DNA of 64,000 bases from Stenocarpella maydis (GCA_002270565.1 NQMI01000015.1:472747-536746), one strand, 5' to 3'. Counted from the first letter of the stretch, positions 44,449-57,120 are shown. Numbers and translations are program-made. Notes: a model not told the origin generated them from the sequence alone.

Positions 44449-44988
44449 ATGTCTTCAAAAGACCAGCCCCACGTCTGGGCGACTTGCTCAAACGATATCG
44501 GTGATAAAACACTATGGGAAAATTCCCTGCAACCTGGTTCTGACATCTCTGGATTTGGTGTAAGTTCTCGACTCCCTAGGTACCCTAAATGCATCCATCA
44601 GCCAAGCTTTCCCGCATATTCTCGATTTCGGCAACCGACGTGGTTCCGATTATATTGTTAGATCGGCGGTTAATATTCATATTGCTTGGGTACGATTTTT
44701 ATCATACTTGGTCACGTTATCATTCGGGCAAATCTGAACTTCGCAGCCGGCAGCAGATATTTCAAGGCGCTAATGTGGATATTGGTCTGGTCCTTCATCG
44801 CATATATGGGCTGGCTTTGTCGGGCACAGCAAGTGCTGTCCCCCGGCCCTTTTGTGCTTTGGATACCTCCGCATTGCCCTTATTGGTCTTGCCTTTTCCT
44901 TGCGCGGTCATATGCTTTGGGTTTATTATTCACGGACGAGCGCGAAGGCCAAAAAGGGAGCATCCCGGTAGGGAGAACTATGAGTTAA
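44449..44988 (+). pseudogene. Possible remnant of a fungal membrane protein
   Basis: A start-like piece MSSKDQPHVWATCSNDIGDK (44449) continues with TLWENSLQPGSDISGFGV, an N-terminal pattern I associate with uncharacterised multi-pass proteins of Sordariomycetes. About 120 bases later a hydrophobic frame (44686-44988) has two membrane segments (MGTIFIILGHVIIRANL; FKALMWILVWSFIAYMGWL). The pieces are in different frames with no good splice between them, and the family's middle helices are absent. This is more likely a deleted relic than a gene. Confidence 0.25.
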
Positions 44989-46034
44989 GGACTGATGACT
45001 CACCCTATCAGGTCTCTCCATAGTAAGGCTACCCTTCGGCCTACAGAATTTGAGGTCATAGACAGATTGGCACGCAGAACTACTCAATTCTTTTCCTATT
45101 TGAACACGTGTACTTGCCACCATAATCAGACAGCCATGAGGGTGATGAAAGGTTGCCTTACACCTCCTCATGAACTCAAATGCTCCGCGCTGAGAATCAG
45201 CAGTTGGAAGTAGCAAATCAAGCTGAACATTGTGATAAAACAGCCCCCAAGCCGCCCCCCATGAGACTACCCTTGTGCAACAAATGGCGGCACTATGTAT
45301 GCTCATCTTATTGTAGGGTCTCTCTGGTTGATCATGATTTGCAAAGGATGATATATGCGGGCCCATTTCGAAACTTTTACTGGCAGAAGTCAACTTCCGA
45401 GGATACGGTGAGGCGTATTCCTGTCACATTATTCAATGCACTATATCTGGGGCTCGGCTGGGCGCCTAGCTGCAGAAATTTGCGCATGCGGGAAGTTATA
45501 AACTGATGTGAGTACACAGGCAGCAGCCATACGAGGACGAAGGTCTTACGATCCTGTGCTCTCCTGTCCGTCCCTCCCTGTGTATATCGACATGCCAGGG
45601 TCCTGGAAGTATTCGAAATACCAAGAACAACTACATTTCAGCTGCTATCAGTATGGTGGCCTCTGAAGTAATACAGAGCTACTTGCACAGCCCAGCATCG
45701 CCGCCTCCCGATGGAACGGCAATAGATCTAGAGCTACTTGCCCTTGTAAATACCCAAACTGTCTCTTTATTTCTGTTCTTTCGTTGTTAATCATCCTATC
45801 TACGGAGATTTCTCATGTCCTCGTTGTGTATAGCTATCTCAGCTCTGGCTTCATGTCGGGTTTTTCGCCCACATATGAGACCTGCCGGGCTCTGCTCTAG
45901 TTGAAAAAGCCTATTTACATTGCTAACATTTCCACCTTGTTAGAATTATAGATTCTTGGCCACAGCAAGAAACAACTTTGAAAGTCAATAATACTTGACT
46001 GGTTCAGTCATGACCCTAGGACGGATTACTCATC
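44989..46034. other. Intergenic, about 1 kb
   Basis: No gene was called. A 155-codon minus-strand frame (45393-44926) and a 108-codon plus-strand frame (45180-45506) were inspected; neither has a recognisable domain. The 5' part of the rhodopsin-domain relic may begin near 45980. Confidence 0.35.
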
Positions 46035-46702
46035 GTGGCGGGCTACTGTTTCGTGCTTATTTTCGCAAAGACGGCCATCCTGTTGGAGTGGGTATACCTC
46101 TTTGTCCCTAGAGCCTCTAGAGACAAATTTTATTCGTCTGCTAGGGCTATGATGGTGGTCAACATACTATTCTACGCTTCGGTTCTCATTGCAAGCTTTG
46201 CGGGCTGCCAGCCGGTGGAACGTTTTTGGAATTTCTGGTTAGCAGGTCACTACGTCGTTGGCCGAAAGGAAAGCTCGCAACACTGTCATGGCCTCTGTCA
46301 ACACATTGCAGGACTTCCTTATCCTGCTGCTGCCGAAACCAGTCATTTGAGAGCTCCAAATGATGACTAGACGGGAAATTGATATTTTGGTGGCCTTCCC
46401 ATTTGGTCTACTGTGCGTTGATAAATAGTCCACCAATACCTCCCGTTCCAAACTTCTCTTTACTGACAGACTCTACGACCTAGAGTCATCGTCACGTCAG
46501 TTGGCCGTCTAGTTGCAATCGTCGCCCCAGATTATCCCACCGAATTTAATTTGTCCTTCGATACATCGTATCACTCTCGACCGCGCTTGAATGTTGCATA
46601 GCCGAGGTAAGCTGCGTCATGTTGGTCCTTGGTGTGCCAGCTCTGCCAAAGGTGGTCAGCGAGCACACCGTGCTGCTGGCGAGCCGCTTTATCGATGCGT
46701 AG
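46035..46702 (+). pseudogene. PTH11-like rhodopsin-domain protein, decayed
   Basis: The first frame gives FAKTAILLEWVYLFVPRASR, NILFYASVLIASFAGCQPVE and RFWNFW, the helix 3-4 region of rhodopsin-domain proteins. After a frame change comes MASVNTLQDFLILLLPKPVI, then a TGA where the family has Trp, then ELQMMTRREI (about 46300-46370). A third frame supplies the last helix, ALECCIAEVSCVMLVLGVPA with LPKVV (about 46580-46650). Order and spacing fit one ancestral gene of the same superfamily as the intact receptor at 19.9-21.4 kb. Loss is through indels plus at least one G-to-A nonsense change. The 5' third could not be traced. Confidence 0.65.
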
Positions 46703-47387
46703 CGGCCGTGGATCCAACTCGGGCACGGCACCACCAGCGCCTTGGATAGCACGTTCGACGACAAGACTTGGGATGGTGGAAAATTATAGTCGCGAGCTTT
46801 CGGTGGTCCCGTTTGGGGAGGACGGATCACCGATGAAGAGGGGTGCCAAGTCAAGAAGACGCATCTAACTACGGTTAATCGGGCTGGTATACAATGAATT
46901 CCCGCGTTGAAGCGCAGCAGGTAAATTGCTTCGAACGATGCCATGGTCCAAAATCTAGAGGCCGGACCTTGGGAATCATCGACATTACGGATTTTGATTC
47001 CCAGTACTGTGGCGACCGCATTGTGTCCGCAAGTGCATTTCAGCAACAACATCACTCGTTGGTGAGACGCTGAACATAGGAGCCTCTATAAGGAAAATAT
47101 TAGGAGCGGGGCCTGGAAGGGACTATTAGAGTATACACGACGATATCAGCTCGGCACCCACCGGGGAGAGGCTACACTTCTTGGGGCATCTACGTGAATA
47201 CGCCGAGGAACCCATGGTTGAAGGCAATTCTCCTGTATATTACGTGACTATCAAGATTCAAGATTCTATCTTCGTGCGTTATTTCAAAAGGGCTTGGTTC
47301 AAACACCAAATCTTCTCCACATCAGAGACTCTATCCCGCGTCTCTGATACTATCCCGTCAACTTCGTTCCACCAACCCAACTTGGAA
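46703..47387. other. Intergenic
   Basis: Downstream flank of the relic. A minus-strand 169-codon frame across 47055-46546 overlaps the relic and is a shadow. Confidence 0.4.
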
Positions 47388-47912
47388 TCACGCGTCTCCG
47401 GCCGTCTCAACAGCCTGGCAGTTAAAGTGCCACGTCAGGGACTCGCCACAGTTGCAACTGGAAGCCGAGGTCCACTCCCACGGACTCGCCGTGAAGACAG
47501 GCTTGCACGCCTCAATCGTCTTGCTCGTCTTGCGGTCGACGACGGCGGTAACCTGGGGCACTTGGACGTGGATGTCGACATTGTCGTCGACGCACGCCAG
47601 CTCGAGGTCGTAGTACGTAGTGTTTGTGGCGTCGTCGGTGATGTTGAAGGGGTTCCTGCAGATGGGGTCGAAGACGTACGTGCTGTCGAGCCTGATGGCT
47701 GTCCAGGTCGCCGTGCCCTTGATGGCCCCGCGGGTGTCGGCCAACTCTCTGAGGTCTTGGGTGGTTGTTGGTGTGAAGGGTGACCAGGCGACGAACTGGT
47801 TGCCGTGTGGGAAGCCATGGGTTCCCAGGTTGATTGGTGGGTAGCTTGTGTCTTGCGCTGATGACGGGCTGAAAGCCAAGAATGCGGCGGCGGCGAAAGT
47901 TGGGAAATGCAT
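47388..47912 (-). CDS. Small secreted protein with six cysteines, candidate effector
   Basis: A single frame of 174 residues from the ATG at 47912. MHFPTFAAAAFLAFSPSSAQ is a clear signal peptide with cleavage near residue 20. The mature part holds six Cys (in PICRN, LACVD, EACKP, SCNC and FNCQ), a probable three-disulfide arrangement, and NIT and NTT glycosylation sequons. The middle reads as alternating beta-strand-like segments (YDLELACVDDNVDIHVQVPQ). There are no catalytic motifs. I do not recognise a named family; size, secretion and Cys pattern are those of fungal small secreted proteins, some of which act on hosts or competitors. The long opposite-strand frame (47181-47783) is a shadow. 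A TATA-like TTATAA lies about 50 bases upstream (near 47964-47969). Confidence 0.72.
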   Translation of the reverse strand: MHFPTFAAAAFLAFSPSSAQDTSYPPINLGTHGFPHGNQFVAWSPFTPTTTQDLRELADTRGAIKGTATWTAIRLDSTYVFDPICRNPFNITDDATNTTYYDLELACVDDNVDIHVQVPQVTAVVDRKTSKTIEACKPVFTASPWEWTSASSCNCGESLTWHFNCQAVETAGDA

Positions 47913-50240
47913 TTTGTCGTTTAGGGAGTGTTTGGCTTGGATGCGAACACGAGAGGACGGACGGTTATAATTGAGGGGTAGTGTCTATGTGACCACTGGG
48001 ACAAGGCCATGATGCCGGGACTCGAGGAGCCTTAAATACCCGTTGTCATCACCCTGAGCTGTTGAGATTAAAAGAAGCTTGCTCTGCAGCTGCATGCCGG
48101 CCTGAGACTGCAGACTAATGCGTTCCTTTCAGTGGACACAGCCGGGCTTCATTGCATGTGGTAATCGTATCTGTACTTCTAGACTTGAAATATTGGTAGA
48201 AGGCTTGGCATATTACCATTGTCAGGCCATATACTTGGAATTTGAAGTAATAGATCAACCATCGGTGTAATGATGTGTTGTATTAAGGTAGCGTCTTGGT
48301 GATTTGAAGCCTCATTGGTCGCCAAAAATATTGATCAGTCTCATCTGACATATATTTTGTTCTTGTTTTGACGATATACGAGCATTGTTTGCCTGTGCTG
48401 AGGTTCTAGTCGTTGTGGGGCAGGATACTTATGCAATCCTTCTCGTATCGCACCATGTCAGTCCCCCTGCTTACTGTATCTAGGTGACATTCTCGTACAA
48501 TACCACCAGACCTCCGGGCCCGCCAATCACTATCCCAGTCACTCTCCTTTCTGCTCACGATCTCCTTCAGCGAGAACGCATGTATACAGAAGCAAAAGGT
48601 GTCACACGAAAAAGACCACTGTACTATTCGGACAAAAGTGTGCCGACACACCCTGTATAGTACCCCTAGCCTTATATTGTGACAAAAGGTTTCTCACAGA
48701 AAGTCAGGGGAACTCTCTTGCGGTCTTCGTGGGACAGATAGAGTTTGTGCAGCATTTTGCAAGCATCACGGGTGATGCTTTATTTCGTGTGTGGATATTG
48801 TGATCCGGTCGCAACACATGGACAAGAAATGGGAACACACAAGGCTCTCATGAAGTAAGCTGACCAACCACCAAACAGCTAAGTCAAGGCATCCTTGGCC
48901 GGAGTTGAGTGCTGACCATCCGACGTCCACTAGTAGTCGAGTCTGGTATTCCTGGCCACCATTTTCTCTACCCACATCTTCTGCTGTGAGTTATCATCTT
49001 ATCGCCCAGCTCTCGAGAATTGTAGTACTGGGGGTTGGTGGGTTACGAGAACCGTATATATTCCGCTCCTTCCCACAATAGTACACTTACCGTTCTTTCT
49101 GCTTTAAACTGCTCAATAACCCCATCTGACGTTTATTTCATAAACTGCTTTTCTAAATGAACTATTTATGAGCTGCTCACTGCGAGTTAAGCAGTAGATG
49201 TGCTGCTTGTTCTTCGTGAAGAAAACAAATACGGTTCAACTATCGCTCAAAGAGCCCGCCAAGCCCCAGCCAGTAATACCCTGGGCAGTACTGCGCGCAG
49301 CCATGCCCACATGGTCCCACAGAGCCGCGCGAGCAGTCGGGTCACCTGGTAAATTGGGGTTTCTTCCAGAGTCTGCTTTCATTCAGAGGCAATATCACTC
49401 CTCTGGCGTACTTTGCCACGCTTCTTTGGGATGCTCGGGGCTTTCCCTCACTCCCGGGGGCTGCTTTCAAAGGGGAGAAGATTGACCAGAGAAGACTTGC
49501 AGGTGTGGTGACGATATAACAGGTCGCTCTTGAGCTCAAGGTGCCTATTCTGGCCAACCTAGATTTTATGGAGGAATCTGGCTTGCTAATTATTGTGTAC
49601 GGCGGAAATGACACCTTTGCGATGATGGTGCAGGGGGGTGTGGTTGTGGTTGATATGCTCTTGGAAGTGACCTCGGCCTCGTTATTATTCACGATGACCT
49701 TGACAAATGCATTGTTTCAAAGTCACGCAAAGAATCCCAAATGCCGCTCATTTTATCCAAGTAGCCGACAGTCCCGAAGGCCGATCCAGGCCATGCAACG
49801 TTTTATGGAAGCCGTCATTGGCATAATTCGGACGGCACGGGGCCTACCGCCGAGCACGCCGGGGTTGGTGGTATTCAGCGACAACTAGTCGCCACTATTG
49901 TGAAACATGAGGATATCAGAGATGGGTTTTACCAAGGTTTTATTGGGCATCTGGGCCAACGCAACGCGTTCTATATTAGTGTCACGTGGAAGACACGGGC
50001 ATAATTTTGTAGCACACGGAGGAGCAAGTGCTGCCTAAGCTTCTTAAATCGCTGTAGATTTCCTTAATTCTGCCTCGCTGATTCAAAGCGGACGATAATG
50101 TACAGGTTGGGGATTGAGATAAACTACTTCATATTGAGTGCTTTACCTAAGTATATGACAGGAAACGGGAGCCAATCTATCCCTGGTGAACGGATACTAG
50201 GACTAGTTCTATACATAGGTGACCAGAAATAAAAGCTTCA
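47913..50240. other. Intergenic, 2.3 kb, no confident gene
   Basis: No domain recognised in any frame. A plus-strand frame at 49485-49888 has hydrophobic content (ILANLDFMEESGLLIIVYGG), and another frame just after it reads VKHEDIRDGFYQGFIGH. Together they may be a relic, but of what is unclear. Confidence 0.35.
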
Positions 50241-51854
50241 TTATATCAGCTGGTTGTGGGTGTCGTGCGAGCATGACTTCTGCACGGCCATGCGCTCTTC
50301 AGCCCTGGCCCACTTCTGGAAGCTCTCTGTGATCTTCATCCTGCCCCTCAGGTTGGCGGAGGTCGTGTTCCTGATTGGCACTCCGTCCAACGACAGAGCC
50401 AGCTGGGCAGCAAGTCTTCCTGCGGCCTTGGTATTGACGGTGAGGGCGTCGAAGTCGATGTTGGAGAAAGTATCGCAGGCAAGGTGGTAGCAAGGATCCT
50501 GGGGAGCACCCGCGCCGGTGAAGATGCCGCTCGATGGGATGCCAAGATTGAGGAAGCCAACGTAGTCGGAGCCACTTCCGAAGGATCTAGGACATGTTAA
50601 TATTGGTTTGTTACGCTGGTGAAAGCTAGCATTTGAACTGGACGAGCACCTACCCAAAATATGCGTCCTTGCCCTGAGCTGTGAGGTACTCCACCAGATC
50701 CTCCGCAGGCCCACCGCTGTTCTCACTTTGGTAAACAGCAAACACCGGGAATGGGGAGCCTATCATGTCGTAGTTGAAGTAGTACCTGATCTTTTTGACC
50801 TCCTCAGCTGGCAGGTTCCGCGTATAGTACAGACTACCGACCAGACCGCTCTCCTCGGCTCCCCACCAGGCGAAGCGGATCTTGTTCTTGAGGCCGGTGT
50901 ACTTCTGCACGCTGTCGATGATGGTCAACAGACCAGCCGTACCACTCCCGTCGTCATTGACACCGGGTCCAGCCTGCACACTGTCGAGATGTGCGCCAAG
51001 AACCACCACACTGTCCGGGTCGCCCTCCGTGGTCTCACTGAAGACATTCCACGTCTCGCGGGTTTCAAAGACTGAATCCACCAGCAGCGAAACAGTAACC
51101 TCCTCGCCAGCAGCCAGACGCTCCTGCCACGCCCGAGCGGCCTCAAGCGGGATCAGGCCAGCGGGGACGAGCAGCCCGATGTTCTCGGCCGACAGCGTGG
51201 CAGACGAGAAGTTTGTGCCCGGCTGAGGCTGGTAAACGAGCGCGCCAACCGCACCCGCCGTCTTGGCGAGCTTGAGCTTATCTGCGATGGCGCACACGCC
51301 GCGCTTGATGAGGGCGATCTTGCCCTTGGCGTTGATGCCCTCCCACTGGTCTGCGAAGCAGCCGGAGCCCCTCGCGTCGTCGACAGGGAGATCGATCAGT
51401 GGGGCCGTGACGCCGTCCGGCACAGGCGTGGCGGCGTTGTACAGCAGGGTGAGGACGTAGACATCCTCGCCTTCGGGGCCCGTGACTCTTATCTCGCGAG
51501 TCTGCTCGAAGGTGTGGTTGAAAGGCTGCACCCACGTCTTCAGCGCCGAGGTCTCGTTGGTGAGTGCGCCTGTCGCGCCTATCCTCTCCAGGACATAGTC
51601 CACGCTGGCCTTGAAGCCTGGCAGGCCGAAGGCTCGGTTGCCGCCGTTTGCGCCTGCGATGTCATTGAGGTCGGTAAGGATTTCCTCGAGCCTGTGAACT
51701 ATATCAGTCTGGCATCACGCATGTCTTTCCTTCACTGGTCTTACTGGGCGGTGGTGACGTCGGCCTCGACTAGGTCAGGGCTGATCGTGTCTGCTGCCAG
51801 GCATTTTGAGGCAGCAAGGCAGACGCCAATGATTCCTGTCACGCTGGGCTTCAT
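50241..51854 (-). CDS. Secreted M28 aminopeptidase with PA domain (leucine aminopeptidase 2-like)
   Basis: Three exons, 51854-51745, 51691-50654 and 50586-50241, give 497 residues; introns are 51692-51744 and 50587-50653. Exon 1 encodes the signal peptide MKPSVTGIIGVCLAASKCLA. Residues about 125-225 form a protease-associated (PA) domain (GKIALIKRGVCAIADKLKLA). The M28 zinc ligands are all visible: His271 in GAHLDS, Asp283 in GPGVNDDGSG, Glu316/Glu317 in WWGAEESGLVGS, Asp345 in NYDMIGSP and His417 in CYHLACDT. N-glycosylation sequons are frequent. Domain order and length match fungal Lap2-type extracellular leucine aminopeptidases, which release N-terminal residues from peptides during nutrient scavenging. 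The gene looks intact and normally composed. It would help degrade external protein together with other secreted peptidases. Confidence 0.93.
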
Positions 51855-54800
51855 CGTGCTAGGGGATGAAGCAACGCAGGATCTCGAGCCTTGTGGTATC
51901 AGATGCCTAGGTCAGAACATGATCAGCACCCCGCAGCATCGTGAGAGAAGCCATCCACATGCATGGTATCAGGTTGCACCGAGTGCTCTGCCTTACCTAG
52001 GTCCTTACTTAGTTATATACTTGGCCGTGTTCTAGGGGCGCCAATATCGTGTTCTGGAAGCGTACGGCAACACTCGCAATCCTTGTCGAGCATGAGCAAA
52101 TAAAGGTGGTGGGGAGATAACAGGCTGAAGTAACCGCTGCAGAAGGCGGTAGAAGCATGTTCGTCCCGCTTGGCCACTTGGCTCGCAGCTTTAAGCGGCA
52201 GGTGCCAAGAGCTGGCTGCATGCGAGCCCCCTCTAAAACGACATGTATTTTCACCAACGCGTCAGCTGCCACCGGAGAGCAATTAATGGGCAGTCGCCCT
52301 GTTCCTGCCTGCAGCTCGCTCGGCTAGGCGGACACAACACGCCGTCTCCTCCTGGAGCCTGCCGCCTTGTGCAGCACGCATTCCGTCATCAGTAGATTCT
52401 ACATTCTACCTGCAGGCAACTAGGTAGTTTCTTCATCCGTTCAGCTCCACCAGGACGAGCCGCGGTCCTTGTGCTACAGGAGTATGCAATGGCACGCCCA
52501 TGCGGCTGTCAGGCTTCGCTGAGAGCAGGTAAGTACGAGACGGCGCCCTTCACCTTCCTCCAATCTACATGCAAGCTACCTAGGTACATCACACAAGCTC
52601 CAGAGACCTGCTGCGAGGACTGCGCGATAGTGTTGCCGGGTTCTGCAGGAATATATTCACTGTCGTGCCGAATATGCTGTCCGGAAATGCTGATATGAAA
52701 TTGCCCAGCTGAGCGTTGCAGGCAAGGGTGATACGTTAGCTATTATGTCCGTAAAAAGGCGATTGGCACAACCTCGAAGTCTGACCTCAGATGTCCCTAT
52801 CCAATGCTGCTCCACGGGAGCTTTCTGAAGAAATCTGCATTTATTACCTTCTAGTCAATTCACCCGCCGTGGTTATTTCAGTATGCTCGAACCGGGTCTG
52901 GAGACGTGGATGTGTTCATATATCCACAGTGATGTTGACTGTCTCTCCGTACCTAGGTCAGAGGCTATGCAGAAGCTCAATGGCGTCCAGAAGCCAGAAA
53001 TGACATAAAGTGTTTGTTTAATGTTACAAAACGACATCCATCGAGGCCATTTTGCCCTTTATTCAAAGATACTGTCCACAGATTTGCCAATAAAGGTCCC
53101 ACTGATTTGTCAAGTTAATCCGGACTTCATGCTCTGATCAATATCCACAATGTTTCAGCCCTAGAGCATAGTACAGTCAGTATAGCAGTGGTATGCGTCT
53201 ATATACATTACTGATTCTGCAGTTACCTGCCGCTGGGCAAGAATATCGGAGACTTGAGCCCCGTCGGTCCTGTCAGGGTCACCCTGAGGAAGGGCGGAGT
53301 CGTCATTAAGGAGGCTACCACAGGCTGACTTGACCTCGCCATTATGCTGATGGAACTGCCGCCACACTGGATATGGGCCGGGTTCCTGTGGAAGCTTTGT
53401 TTGAAGTGTTGCAGTTTTATTCTTAGGGTTATGGTAGGTGAAGAGAATCAGTCCAACGGATGGCGGTGGTCTGCCCAAGAGCGTATCTAAATCACCTCAT
53501 CATACAGACTGTGCGCGAGCCAGGTCAGCCGCAGAAACTATTGGCCTTTCACCAGCATCTGTCTAACAGATATGGTTACCGCATATCTTCAATTGGTAGC
53601 CGGAAGACTTCCTGGTAATGTGTCACCGAATCTGTTAGTTTATTCCTTGTACTTCGCCATCTGGGTTGCCGCGTTGGTGCCATAGGTTAACGTTCCCTCT
53701 TATACTGCAATTACCTAGGTAACTTGAGGTGGTGGCCAGATAGTCGGTGACGGCATCGCCCTGAAATTCCACCAGTCCTCCCAAGCGCCCGCTCCGATCC
53801 CCGCTCCCGCCATCCTAAAAGCGCTGTTATTCAGGCCATAGAGCAGCGGGCGGGCAGATAAAACCCTTCCTAAGTACTCGGATTGCATCATGGATATGGG
53901 CCCTCCGGCCACCGCGGGGAACTTCACTCCGAGTGCAGTCAGGATTCATATGCTGGTCTCATGCAAGCCTCACCCCCTCAGCCTTACTAGAGATCCAGAT
54001 ACATAGGTACTGAACGGAACGGAACAGTACCGTCCAGGCCGCTACCCATTTTCCCCAAAGAGACAGCCAAGTCATGGTGCGGATCCAGCCGCGGTTGACG
54101 ACGTGGATCGACAGCATAACTAGCCCTAGTAGGACTGGGAGCCGTCGTCAGTGTCGTCTTCGCAGCCATAAATGGCACGTTCGAGGGCGGCGCTGCTATT
54201 GCCCGCACCATGGAGAGAGAAGCTAAAATTCGCAACTTGACCGGTGTATCTGCTGTGTCTGCGCTGCCGACGTTGACGTCGAGATTATAACGCTACAGGA
54301 ACAGGTCCAGCAGTGTTCTCAAGTCTCGAAATCATTAAGCATTCGGAACTTTAAAGAACCTACGGTCCGTAGCAGCATGATTCGGGCCCGCCACAGGCAT
54401 CATGGGCGTCAACTTCCAGTGTGACCAGCCCATATTTGAGCCTGGACCGTCAGAGCTGCTCATCCCTTTCACGACCACGATCGGCATTGGCGCCCTAGAC
54501 TCCGATGGCTCCCCGTACTGGACGGTAGACCAGCTAATACGATTCGTCAACTTCAGCGCTGGTGCCATCACGGTATCCGTGTCTCAGAAGTTTAACAAAA
54601 AAGACCGTACCGCTCCTATTAAGAACTTTGGCCCAGGCCCTTGATCGGAAGCGGGCTTACATTCTCCTCGCCCCTACGGGGACTAGCGGACCATGGTGCT
54701 CGCCTGTGCCGTCCCGGCCGCGTTCGACGTTGCCGCGTACGGCCGGATATGCATCTCTGCCATGGAGGTGGAGAACATCAGCGAGCTCGTCAGAAGTAGC

Positions 54801-56269
54801 GAGACGGCCGACATCCGGAAGGTGATTGACGGCGAAATTTCTTGGATGCGGGCCCAGAAAAAGTGGAATGAGTGGTCTTTGAGGATCGAGGGTCTCAGAG
54901 TGAGGTTCGGTAAAGATGGTGATGGCACGGCCAGGCTTATGCGTAGCGAGACTGAGAACTAAGGAAGGGTAGAATAAAGAGGCTATGGCGTGTGCTAGAA
55001 CCTCGGGTATCTATGCAGCCTGATTCGTTATCTCCGGAGTATTCGAGGATGGAAATAAATTTTATGGTTGCCCCCATGACATATCCAGCCAAGTCACAAG
55101 CTGTGCCCAGGTATCCTATGAAAATGAGTGCTCACGTATTCATTGAGTCGTACGGTATCCTCTTATAGTTCAGTCCTCGTGTCATGGGCCCAGGGGTAAC
55201 AACACTAGCTGGGGAAACGGCCCCTATATGTCCGGACTCTTTCAACACCGTGCTGAATATCATAGGAACTCGATGAAACTTACAATTGAGGTTAGGACTA
55301 GACAATTCGATCGGCAATCCAAGACTAGAAGAAAATATATGGAATTTTTATTGTGACGTCTAACCTGAAAGACCTTCAGCTTGGGTAATATCAGGTTTTA
55401 TGGGTCAATATTAGTGAGGGAGTAGCAGTTAGCTACGTTTTTTCTGGTGGCCTCCCCTTCCGCAGGGTACCTGCAGGTGATTGAGCCCTCCTTATTGGAA
55501 CTTTATAGCCACTATAGTCAGCGGTAACTTTGGCTACCTGAGGAGAATTCCCAGGCAAAAACACCGGCCTCATATTAGATGATCCGCAGGATATTAGCAT
55601 AGAAATATACCGCAACGTCCTTGGAAAACTTGACCCTCCATGATGAGCCTTGAAAAACATTTGGTTGCCGCAAAGGCTCACACCACAGTCATGTAACGCT
55701 TGAAAGTCAAGGAAGAGCAGCCTCACTGGGCCTTAGCTAGGTACATGATCTCGGGACTGTACGCCTTAACCCAAATCACTGTTCAAATGTGCGCCTCGAT
55801 ACCGACTCCTCGCTGGTAGCTGCAGAGCCCGGGACAGTGCTTGTGTTCGGCGCCTGGTTATCTTTTGCTTTGACTGCCACCAGTGCCATTGCCACATTCT
55901 CATTTTGAGTCTCACTTGGAACCTCTCCATTTGATGATTATTCGGCGAAATGCTTAGGATCATCGCTGTATATCTGCGGACCTCGATTTTCGAGTGGGTT
56001 TCTCCTGGAATCGTCATTGATCTTCCGGCACTCCCAATTCCTCACCATGGAGCCACCACTGCGAGGATACAGCATGGAGGTCCTGCACTGGGAGGCTACG
56101 ACCAGTCTTGGTGGCCATCCTATGATACGGCTATCCCACTCGACGCTGTCTATCAGCAGTTGCTGCACATCAAACATAATTTCGAAGCCGAGCTCGGCCC
56201 TGGGGCCTCCCCAAGGAGGAATCTTCGTTTATACTTGTACAAAACAATGAACCATTTAACGTCCTGCAG
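51855..56269. other. Gene-poor region, 4.4 kb
   Basis: No gene could be supported. TACCTAGGTA palindromes occur at 52577-52586 and 53712-53721. A plus-strand stretch at about 54130-54961 contains several protein-like frames (GAVVSVVFAAINGTFEGGAA; ELLIPFTTTIGIGALDSDGS; WMRAQKKWNEWSLRIEGLRV) in different phases separated by stops. It may be an old relic of unknown family. The rest shows nothing. Confidence 0.4.
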
Positions 56270-56480
56270 AAGCCGGATACGTGGTCAGACGGTGGGGGAT
56301 TCGATGCCGTCAAAGAAGATGCGATTCGCGTAGGCATCAGCCACCTCAATCACGTCTCCGGCGAGCCAGTATCCACGCCGGGACCTGGGGTCTGCGGCCA
56401 GGTGAGATGATGTTCCAAAGGCGCCATTTGGTGGTGCAACGAGGGAAGAAGGCACCCTCACTACATCGGTTCCCGCAACA
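56270..56480 (+). pseudogene. Relic of a Cys-containing secreted protein family (C-terminal part)
   Basis: One frame reads DTWSDGGGFDAVKEDAIRVG, then HVSGEPVSTPGPGVCGQV, a TGA and CSKGAIWWCNE. The PGPGxCGxVxC...IWWCN pattern is one I associate with a widespread family of small secreted fungal proteins of unknown role. The following region has further stops and lacks the family's C-terminal helix. No start or signal peptide could be found upstream in frame. The call rests on a short pattern and is tentative. Confidence 0.35.
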
Positions 56481-57120
56481 CCGCCACATATTGACAAAGT
56501 TCGAGACGTCGTAGAGGAGCCCATGTGGCTTGACTACGATTTTGCAAGCCAAGAACAAGGTTCGCAACGTCATCTAACGCCAAGCGAGACATGGATTACA
56601 GCCAATTGGGTGTTGCCGATCAAGGGTGAGAGCTTCCAAATACGGTAACGTTAGCCTATGCGCCCGTGACAGCTATCAAAGGAGATTTATTCGGCATGAC
56701 AAAAAGCACACTCTCCTGCAGCCAAAACTGCCTCCACCCCTGCTTTAGCGGGCCCACACCTCACTTCACATCTCAAGACCTTCAGAGGCTCCCAATTGCA
56801 TGTCTTCCTCCCACCCCCCTCAGTCCCGAAAGTGGCAATTCAATTAAGAAGGGGCTGGGTGGCGCGAGGGTGTACAGTGCCGTTAGGTACTACACACACC
56901 AGGTGAGGCCCGCCTGGTATATTTTTAGTTCTGAAAAATGTTAAGACGTGCGTTCTGGCGTGACTTTGAAGCCAAGGAAAGTTAAGTTTTCTTGGCGTGC
57001 TAGTGTATGACGGACGTCGCAACCATATGTCTTGATTAAGCGAGAACTCTAACCATACCTAGGTATGCAGTAGCATTTAGCCACGCAACGTACTGAACAC
57101 ACACACAAACACATACGCCC
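56481..57120. other. Intergenic
   Basis: No gene seen. A TACCTAGGTA palindrome is at 57056-57065, and a short CA-rich microsatellite (about 57097-57113) precedes the tandem repeat. Confidence 0.45.

Noticed and set aside
46546..47055. 169-codon minus-strand frame
   Set aside because: Lies opposite the last helix of the rhodopsin-domain relic and shows no domain of its own.
53161..53478. 105-codon minus-strand frame in the gene-poor region
   Set aside because: No recognisable domain, and no supporting splice or promoter signals.
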